Source: a virus
DNA length: 64,000 nt
IMG/VR virus record: IMGVR_UViG_3300035193_000067
Location: 1 to 64,000 of that record
Reading direction: 5' to 3' (one strand)
This document shows, piece by piece, positions 57,583 to 64,000 of this stretch. A program made the position numbers and the translations under genes. The notes under the pieces were generated by a model. That model searched no databases, had not been told where the DNA came from, and worked only from the letters and a program-made list of their open reading frames with translations. Position 1 is the first letter of the stretch, and every line of letters starts with the position of its first letter.

Positions 57583-60500
57583 TTACCAGGGAGCTACTAA
57601 AACTGCATCAGTATTAGTACCTAGAGAGAATATTGAACTATAATCACTAACCACTGCAACATGTGAGGACCCAATTACTTCTGTCTGATGAGTAATATTA
57701 TTGGAAATCACATATCTGGCCGTACCTGCTGAAGGAAGTGGAAGATCCGCGAAATAGATAACAGTAGGCTCGTTGGCAGAGTTGTATAAAACAGGCAAAG
57801 AACCACCTACATAATTTCCTCCTACAATAGTATTCCCTTGTACCGAAATTGCATGAGTTCTTGCTGAATTGTAGTAGGCACCTACTGTAAAATAAATACC
57901 GGACATGGAATAGTTTCCTGAGTTGGTACCCTGACTGACCATATCTAAATAATTATTATCGACTACATACATTCGTCCTACAGAAGCGGATACAGAATCA
58001 CCAATCTCTGCAATAATATGATATGCTTTGTACGTAGCCGTTGGAAGGTTACCTCCTATACGCTCAACAGTATCTGTAGTAGATGTATGATTACGAGAAA
58101 TATTAAAACCTCCCCGAGAGAATACTCCAATACACCACGCTCCGTTAGGTACATTATTCAAACCAGCAGAAGGGTAATCTGCCCTCGGAATAAGCGCTAC
58201 ATCGTTATCACATACTTCAACAAAACCTGTATTGAAAGACGCAAATATCCCTGAAGTACTGCTCTGTATTTTATTAGAAAGAACCCGCACACCATTACAC
58301 TCATTTAACGTAATACCCCACTGATGAGCTTTTATAGAGTTTCCTCTGATCTCTCCTGTAGCCAAGGCTTCTTCAATTACAATACCGCCCCCACTCAAAG
58401 CATAATAAGATCCTGAGTCCAGGTAATCTATAACATTATCTGCCAAAAGAAATTCCAAAAAGCCAGAAAGCTTTAATGCAACAGGCTTGTATGATGCAGA
58501 AGAAGTATCTACATAGGAAGATTTAACATTTATTGTATTCCCTTGAACAACCGCCTTCCCTGCACTTGAATTACCTGCTAACGAAATGCCATATGACTGA
58601 ACACTGTCTGCTCCAGTGTCATTGAATATAGTGTACCCAATAGAATTACCTTCCACTGTAAACGTTGATTTTGTACCTGACGAAGGGTTGCTTAACAGAT
58701 TCATCATAGTTACATGATAATTTGTAGAAAAGAACCCGGAAAATATATTTTTAGAAATATCTACATTATAAATATTAACTCCATTTATCGCTGCCGAAAT
58801 TCCATATAAAGGAAGTTTTGAAGAAGAGGTATACTCAAAAGAATCAAAAACATTACTGTTTATTGTTATTGACCTAGTATTACATTGGGAACTGCAGTTG
58901 ATGAGTATACCGCCTAAGGACACATCAGATGACTGGAAATCTGACAGGTTGTTCCCTGATATAACCAACCCATCAACGGAAGAACCAACCCCCCCAACTG
59001 CCACTCTTATTCCTGCTATATAAGGGTAGGAAGATAATGAAGAGGAGCTGTACCTGAAATCGCTTGCGGTGTTGTTCGAGATAGAAACACCTGAACAAGT
59101 GATCGCAGCTACGTTTACCATACTACCGTACATCTCTCTAAAATTATTTGAAGAGATAGATACATTATACAGCGCTGCATCGTACTCAAACAATACACCA
59201 GTATGCAACCCTCGGAAAGTGTTTCCTGTAATCGATAAATCCGTAATATCAGAAGTATCATAAGCATAAACGCCTATAGCTGCACGAGTAGTACTGGAAG
59301 AGTACCTGCTTACAACATTCCCGCTGATATTTACTGAGGTTGTTTCCTTCAGTATTATAGCAGGCTCTTCGACAGAACCAGAACTCTCATCTATTTCAAT
59401 AGTATTCCCTGTAATGCTGACATTTGATGATGTGTACAGAGATATTGCACCTCCTACAAAACTACCCTTACCTTCAACAAAAAACGTATTGTTGGAAATA
59501 GTTGAGTTGGAAAAAGGTCCTGCAACCAACCCTGCATATTGAACAGTAAAACCTGTATTAGATGTGTAAAAAGTATTTCCAGAGACAACCCAATAATCCG
59601 CCTTGCTGGGAGAAAAAGTGTTTGGATTTACCAACCCCTGTGCTTCAACGGTATTATTAACAAAACGAACGCTATCTACAGTAGCGACTGAAGCTCCGTT
59701 AAACACAAAAGTATCATAAGTACAAGATATGACACAGTTTTGAATAGAAACCTTTGTATTTATCCCGAAAATGTACTCAACGTTACTCACAGTAGAAGAT
59801 ATTGACAAATCTTTTACAATACTACCGCTAGATAAACGCCACACATAATTAGAAGGAGTCCATGTTCCATAATTAGCAAATGACACTGAAGCGTCTGCGG
59901 AGGTACCGGACACTGTAACGTGAGAAGGTTGGGTGATTTCTTCTTTGACAACAACATCTCCCAGTACCTTAATCTCTACACAAGATCCATCATAAAGGTT
60001 TGCATAAAGAAAGGCAGCCTCCAGAGAAGTAAATGCAGTTTTAAAAGAAGACCCTACACTCCAGATATCCGAAACCTCATTAACATTTCTCACCAGTTCT
60101 ATTGTAGCAGTAACGTCTAATGAGGATGAATCTGTGGTAAATATATGAAGAGGTACACCTCTTTCAGGACTACCCTGCCCTGCATACACAGCTGTAGCAG
60201 TATAATCGGAAGAAACATTAGGCCTAAAAGATCCATCTCCTACGAGATACCTCAAAGCCTCCAATCGAGATCCTGCAAAATCATCTGTTATATTCAAATA
60301 CTGCAAAGATCCTGTACCCGCCTCAACATATGTCATAAACTCTTTATTAGCCAAGAGTGTTAGTACAGTATCTTCTGAAGATAGTCTTTTTCCTCTACAA
60401 TAAGAGCTGCCTCCTTTTACTGAAACAGAAAAACCAGTGGTGTTCACATAGGAAAAACTGTGATACCCTTTAGAGTCCCTCTCCAGAAGTACCCCTGAAG

Positions 60501-62250
60501 CACTTAACTCATCGTTTGCGTGATAAATGTAATCCTGAAGAAAAGAATCACTAATATTATCAGCACAAATATTACCAAATACCCTTCTATCTACAACAGA
60601 TCTGGCCACAGAATACGGAGCATAACCGACAAAAGTTTGTAAAGTAACTGCGTCATACCAGTATGGAATATTTCCCAGCAAAAGATTATCATTCCACGAA
60701 GGAGAGTCATATACCGTAATAGAATCTTGATAGGTTCCTGGTGAGGAAGGGAGATATGCATCAGTTATCCCGGAAGAAGCTGTGCGAACCCATATATCAA
60801 TGTACTGATAACCGTTTGCTGAGTAAAGACGTATTACCTGATCTGCTGATCCTTCTTTTATAAGAACGCTAGGACCACCATCCCACGAAAAAAAGAAGCT
60901 TAACGGGGATGTTCCTGATACAACAACTTTTAGTAAATAAGACCCTGCAGGGTAGTTATCCGAGGAATTAACTATCCAAGTCCCTCTAAGCAGACGCGCT
61001 GGAGGATATTCCATTTTTTTATTAACATCTGCACCACCTTCATCTGTAGCATACACCTCCCACATGGAGCTGACAACACCAGCAGTAGCAGGAGTAAATG
61101 CAAAAGATGAAGCATCTAGATCTGTTAATTTTTTTCCATTAATATAATAAAGATCACCTGTTGCAGGAACGTTTATGCCAAGAGTATCATAAGGTGACGA
61201 AGGGATAACATAAGGTAGAAGTACTGTACTCGTAGAGCCTTTCCATACTCCGTTGCAATGCATTACATCCTGATGCTCATCCAGTAAAAACAAAGACTCT
61301 CCAGATAAATCATTCAGACTGGATCCGTGAGGATTCTTTTCAGAAACGATACCTGTACCACGTAATTTCCTATGAAGCCAATCCTCTGCTGTATTTCTAG
61401 GGACATCTTGTTTATATAAATCTACAATCTCAATTAACTCAACAAAAGGAAAGGTTCCAGTGGTGCTCATTTGAGAGATTGCCATATAAACGGATATGTA
61501 TCTACCTGATGCATCTGTTACTGTTTTTTCCCCATCCACAGTCCAATTCACCCAAGCACCTGCAACATTACCAGGTGATGCCCACCTCAACTGATAACCG
61601 GATAATGTGTACTGATACTCAAGAGTTCCTGTGCCTGTTTCCGTAAGAACATCTACAAATTGAATATTCACACCTGCCATAGAAGGGATATCTACAGGAT
61701 TGGTATACAAAAGATTGTTAAAAGGGATAGGCCCTTCAATATTGGCAGCAGTCAGAGATCCTCCTGTCGCAGTTACTATACCCAACAAAAGCGCTCTGTC
61801 AACAGCATTGTTAGCTAAGTTATTGTCAGAAGGTGAGATCTCTGAAGGATTGTTATACTCTGCTTCTGTCAGCACTACGATCCTGTATGAAGCGTTTATA
61901 TGAGTAGAATAAGTCAACCCGTTAGACTCATGAGGCTTGCTGCCTGTAAGAATTTCCGTATATATCGCAAGAACGTAGTTACGAGTGCCTGCAACGCTGC
62001 TGGAGAGTGGTACATTGTTTGTAGCAGCAGTAGCGCTGACATAATCACCTCTAGGAGTATAACCAGAGAACGCAGCAATATCAACCCTATCCGTATTAAG
62101 AGCATTTACAGTTATAGAACCACCACTAACAACACCACGAGACGCCAGGTCATACCTAGTACGCAGTATCTGAGAACCTTTGGCAGCTTCACTGCGATCA
62201 AGGTCAACCTCGGTCACCAACACGCCATTTTTAAAATTAGTACCTTCCAT
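57583..62250 (-). CDS. Tail spike/fibre with parallel beta-helix, 1555 residues
   Basis: The N-terminal 200 residues (MEGTNFKNGVLVTEVDLDRS) look like a particle-anchoring region. Residues about 200-275 carry a module (AGVNIQFVDV, GTGTLEYQYT, LRWASPG) also found in the upstream tail protein. From about 760 to 1540 the chain is a run of beta-helix turns recognisable by N-x-I-S-G-N patterns (WVVSGNTFYTSNTGF, SITGNTIEIDE, SISNNTASDF), as in host-surface polysaccharide-binding or -cleaving spikes. No catalytic residues can be assigned. Likely sets host range. Confidence 0.85.
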   Translation of the reverse strand: MEGTNFKNGVLVTEVDLDRSEAAKGSQILRTRYDLASRGVVSGGSITVNALNTDRVDIAAFSGYTPRGDYVSATAATNNVPLSSSVAGTRNYVLAIYTEILTGSKPHESNGLTYSTHINASYRIVVLTEAEYNNPSEISPSDNNLANNAVDRALLLGIVTATGGSLTAANIEGPIPFNNLLYTNPVDIPSMAGVNIQFVDVLTETGTGTLEYQYTLSGYQLRWASPGNVAGAWVNWTVDGEKTVTDASGRYISVYMAISQMSTTGTFPFVELIEIVDLYKQDVPRNTAEDWLHRKLRGTGIVSEKNPHGSSLNDLSGESLFLLDEHQDVMHCNGVWKGSTSTVLLPYVIPSSPYDTLGINVPATGDLYYINGKKLTDLDASSFAFTPATAGVVSSMWEVYATDEGGADVNKKMEYPPARLLRGTWIVNSSDNYPAGSYLLKVVVSGTSPLSFFFSWDGGPSVLIKEGSADQVIRLYSANGYQYIDIWVRTASSGITDAYLPSSPGTYQDSITVYDSPSWNDNLLLGNIPYWYDAVTLQTFVGYAPYSVARSVVDRRVFGNICADNISDSFLQDYIYHANDELSASGVLLERDSKGYHSFSYVNTTGFSVSVKGGSSYCRGKRLSSEDTVLTLLANKEFMTYVEAGTGSLQYLNITDDFAGSRLEALRYLVGDGSFRPNVSSDYTATAVYAGQGSPERGVPLHIFTTDSSSLDVTATIELVRNVNEVSDIWSVGSSFKTAFTSLEAAFLYANLYDGSCVEIKVLGDVVVKEEITQPSHVTVSGTSADASVSFANYGTWTPSNYVWRLSSGSIVKDLSISSTVSNVEYIFGINTKVSIQNCVISCTYDTFVFNGASVATVDSVRFVNNTVEAQGLVNPNTFSPSKADYWVVSGNTFYTSNTGFTVQYAGLVAGPFSNSTISNNTFFVEGKGSFVGGAISLYTSSNVSITGNTIEIDESSGSVEEPAIILKETTSVNISGNVVSRYSSSTTRAAIGVYAYDTSDITDLSITGNTFRGLHTGVLFEYDAALYNVSISSNNFREMYGSMVNVAAITCSGVSISNNTASDFRYSSSSLSSYPYIAGIRVAVGGVGSSVDGLVISGNNLSDFQSSDVSLGGILINCSSQCNTRSITINSNVFDSFEYTSSSKLPLYGISAAINGVNIYNVDISKNIFSGFFSTNYHVTMMNLLSNPSSGTKSTFTVEGNSIGYTIFNDTGADSVQSYGISLAGNSSAGKAVVQGNTINVKSSYVDTSSASYKPVALKLSGFLEFLLADNVIDYLDSGSYYALSGGGIVIEEALATGEIRGNSIKAHQWGITLNECNGVRVLSNKIQSSTSGIFASFNTGFVEVCDNDVALIPRADYPSAGLNNVPNGAWCIGVFSRGGFNISRNHTSTTDTVERIGGNLPTATYKAYHIIAEIGDSVSASVGRMYVVDNNYLDMVSQGTNSGNYSMSGIYFTVGAYYNSARTHAISVQGNTIVGGNYVGGSLPVLYNSANEPTVIYFADLPLPSAGTARYVISNNITHQTEVIGSSHVAVVSDYSSIFSLGTNTDAVLVAPW

Positions 62251-62293
62251 TATATCTCCTTAAAGAGCTCACCCGCAAATACGAGGGTATTTT

Positions 62294-62330
62294 AAATAAA
62301 CAAGTGGTCTTACTATAATCAGCAAACCAC
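62294..62330 (-). terminator. Possible terminator between the two tail genes
   Basis: On the minus strand GTGGTTT (62324-62330) pairs with AAGACCAC (62304-62311; one G-U) around a 13-base loop, followed by TTGTTTATTT. It starts ten bases after the stop of the upstream tail gene. The stem is short, so termination may be partial. Confidence 0.45.
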
Positions 62331-62340
62331 GAAAAAATAA

Positions 62341-64000
62341 TCAGGAACCTATCCATGTAGTTGTAGAGGTCAACCCCGGAATTGCAGATACACCTCCTGA
62401 CATACTGAGACCTTTAATAGACATTGATCTCATTTTAAAATCCCTAAGATCACGTATACCTGAAATACTCAACCTTAGCTGATGGTATCCATGAGGAGTT
62501 GTCTGATAAATATCTACAATAGAATTCTTACTTACAGTGGACCATGCAGCAGAAACACAATCAACAGCGGTAGCTCCTGACCTGTGCTCAAAAGTAATGT
62601 TTAACCTACTCTGCTCATATACACGAGATTCCTGATGCTGTAAAAAGTACTGGCCGTTAACGAGATAGTTTAAATCAATCTCTACAGTAGTATCATCCAC
62701 AAAACGCCAATAAGACTTCGGGATCTCTCTTTGGATTTCCGCCTGTTGCAGCAGTAAATTACTTCTACTTTTATTTGCCGCAGATCTCTTATCCAGAACA
62801 GCTCTCCCAGTATCCTGATTAAAAAACAACTGAGAAGTGGCATCGAATTCTCCCTGAACACTGTCGTACCTTTCGTATATGCTATAATCAACCCACCATG
62901 CATAATCATGCCAGGAAGCATTTACAATAGGCATATCCAGAACCGTTGAAGTAACCTGATAAATTAGGTGGTAGTCTATAGTGTAAGAAGAAGAAATACT
63001 TAAATGCCCCGCAGTAATAACAGATGCAGGTATACTGACAGTGTTACCTGCGGAAAAACTCCACCAGGTATTTGGAACAGGTATGCCATTTTCGTAAAGA
63101 GTAGCCTCAACCTGATCTGAATTACTGTAATAGGACAGCGTAGCCTCATAGCTCAAACCTACCAGAGAAAAAGTTAGTTGCTCCCCTCTGACTGGACTTT
63201 CAAATTCTGGATAGACAAATGCATACTTGAAAGGATCTCTAGGAGAGATATCACAATTGACCAACCCGCATAGAGAAAAGTCATCTTCTCCAATCACTCC
63301 TATTAAATTCTTGCACAACCCACCAGTGCCATACTCTGAAACATCATGAATAGACAAAGAAGTATAACAAGGGCTTATCTCTCTTGTCTGCCCTCTGTAT
63401 GTGGTTTCATCTGAGATAACAAGAACTCTGCTCCTACTATCTGTAGGTAGAATATTGTATGTGCAGTTTACCTGTAGGTAACTACCATCCGGAGCAGTAA
63501 GTGTATATACACCATCAGCAGTAACAGTAACATAACCAACACCAGACCCCCAAACAGTACCGTAAGGAGTCCAACGCAATTTTTTAATAGTGGACAAAGA
63601 AGTGTATTCATACTCCATGGTACCATTACCTGCAGGGGTATCTAAAGACACATGAGTTATTGAGACTCCTGCATAAGGAGTTGTTTTATTGACTATCTTG
63701 TGAGGAAGCCCTAAGTATTTTTTCTCATTAAGTGACAATGGATCTTTTGACCAGACAAAAGTTAAATCTTCCATATACTGACTATGAAGGCTTCGGGGAA
63801 CTGTAGCATTTCCCAAAAAACCTGAAGATATATATTTTACCTGGGCATTGACACAATCAGTTATTACATCTATATTGCCAGTAAGCTTCTCAAACAGAAC
63901 AGATACCAGAACATCACCTGTACAAGGCTGTATCGGAGTGACAAACTCAATATAAGTAAAATCTGCTGCAAACAACCCGCCAGTGTCCGTATTGACAACT
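62341..64000 (-). CDS. Tail/baseplate-type protein, C-terminal part (partial)
   Basis: The frame stays open to the right edge (codons for VVNTDTGGLFAADFTYIEF at the end), so the true start is outside the window; a TTG at 63975 is unlikely to be it. The visible 553 residues are beta-rich with Ser/Thr/Tyr bias. The segment AGVSITHVSLDTPAGNGTME plus KKLRWTPYGTVWGS matches a module in the next tail protein. The C-terminus ends ISGIRDLRDFKMRSMSIKGL plus a Gly/Ser tail. Probably part of the adsorption apparatus. Confidence 0.75.
   Translation of the reverse strand, partial: VVNTDTGGLFAADFTYIEFVTPIQPCTGDVLVSVLFEKLTGNIDVITDCVNAQVKYISSGFLGNATVPRSLHSQYMEDLTFVWSKDPLSLNEKKYLGLPHKIVNKTTPYAGVSITHVSLDTPAGNGTMEYEYTSLSTIKKLRWTPYGTVWGSGVGYVTVTADGVYTLTAPDGSYLQVNCTYNILPTDSRSRVLVISDETTYRGQTREISPCYTSLSIHDVSEYGTGGLCKNLIGVIGEDDFSLCGLVNCDISPRDPFKYAFVYPEFESPVRGEQLTFSLVGLSYEATLSYYSNSDQVEATLYENGIPVPNTWWSFSAGNTVSIPASVITAGHLSISSSYTIDYHLIYQVTSTVLDMPIVNASWHDYAWWVDYSIYERYDSVQGEFDATSQLFFNQDTGRAVLDKRSAANKSRSNLLLQQAEIQREIPKSYWRFVDDTTVEIDLNYLVNGQYFLQHQESRVYEQSRLNITFEHRSGATAVDCVSAAWSTVSKNSIVDIYQTTPHGYHQLRLSISGIRDLRDFKMRSMSIKGLSMSGGVSAIPGLTSTTTWIGS

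Noticed and set aside
63961-63975. TTG at 63975 as the start of the last tail gene
   Set aside because: The frame stays open to the window edge with sensible residues and there is no SD, so the gene most likely begins outside.
1-64000. tRNA genes, CRISPR arrays, insertion sequences, integrase or attachment sites
   Set aside because: None could be recognised on either strand by eye; short structured RNAs may have been missed without a covariance search.

Overview
The window is one continuous stretch of a large, lytic-type tailed-phage (Caudoviricetes) genome. Every gene I can support lies on the minus strand, so transcription runs from position 64000 towards 1. Genes are packed with ATGA/TAATG overlaps and mostly have strong Shine-Dalgarno (SD) sites; GTG and TTG starts occur. 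No tRNA, insertion sequence, CRISPR array or integrase was seen. Replication and recombination genes mix T4-like logic (gp46/gp47-type nuclease, possible UvsY, SNF2/UvsW-like helicase) with bacterial-type parts (RecA, DnaX, DnaN-like clamp, DnaB, DnaC, DnaG, family-A polymerase). A class III (anaerobic) ribonucleotide reductase with its activase points to a host that grows without oxygen at least part of the time. I cannot name the host or phage genus.

Layout in transcription order (right to left): 64000-57583 holds two tail proteins, the second a 1555-residue beta-helix spike. 57513-44700 carries a C2H2 zinc-finger protein, a 5' exonuclease fused to a uracil-DNA-glycosylase-like domain, a DUF3310-like protein, ThyX, a SNF2-type helicase, a Nudix-like protein, DnaC-like loader, DnaB-like helicase, primase and a possible sigma factor. 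44703-28544 carries the clamp, a P-loop kinase, DNA polymerase, an ATP-grasp protein, an amidase endolysin, clamp loader, metallopeptidase, ssDNA-binding protein, RecA and the SbcD/SbcC pair. 28515-25270 has tandem small paralogues, a RusA-like resolvase and a trigger-factor-like chaperone. 25204-9357 is a block of modular acidic or proline/alanine-rich proteins of unknown role, interrupted by the NrdH-NrdD-NrdG-dUTPase nucleotide cassette. 9360-1 is an accessory region of small tandem paralogues, zinc-ribbon proteins, small membrane proteins, a lytic transglycosylase, a methyltransferase-like protein, a SLOG protein and DHFR.

How the parts fit: DnaG, DnaB, the loader, clamp, clamp loader, PolA, FEN and SSB form a nearly complete replisome. 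RecA, the gp46/47 pair, the SNF2 helicase and RusA supply recombination and branch processing. NrdD/NrdG/NrdH, dUTPase, ThyX and DHFR supply dNTPs. The amidase and transglycosylase act on the cell wall.

Most worth a second look: the [RK]xAQ linkers that punctuate shuffled modules in the 9-24 kb proteins (possible maturation-protease sites); the phage trigger-factor homologue; the FEN-UDG fusion whose UDG active-site loop is lost; a Cys-rich insertion in the polymerase; a DnaB-like helicase with an aberrant Walker A; two long inverted repeats in leaders, one of which sequesters a ribosome-binding site; and several families of tandem duplicated small genes that share only their first residues.
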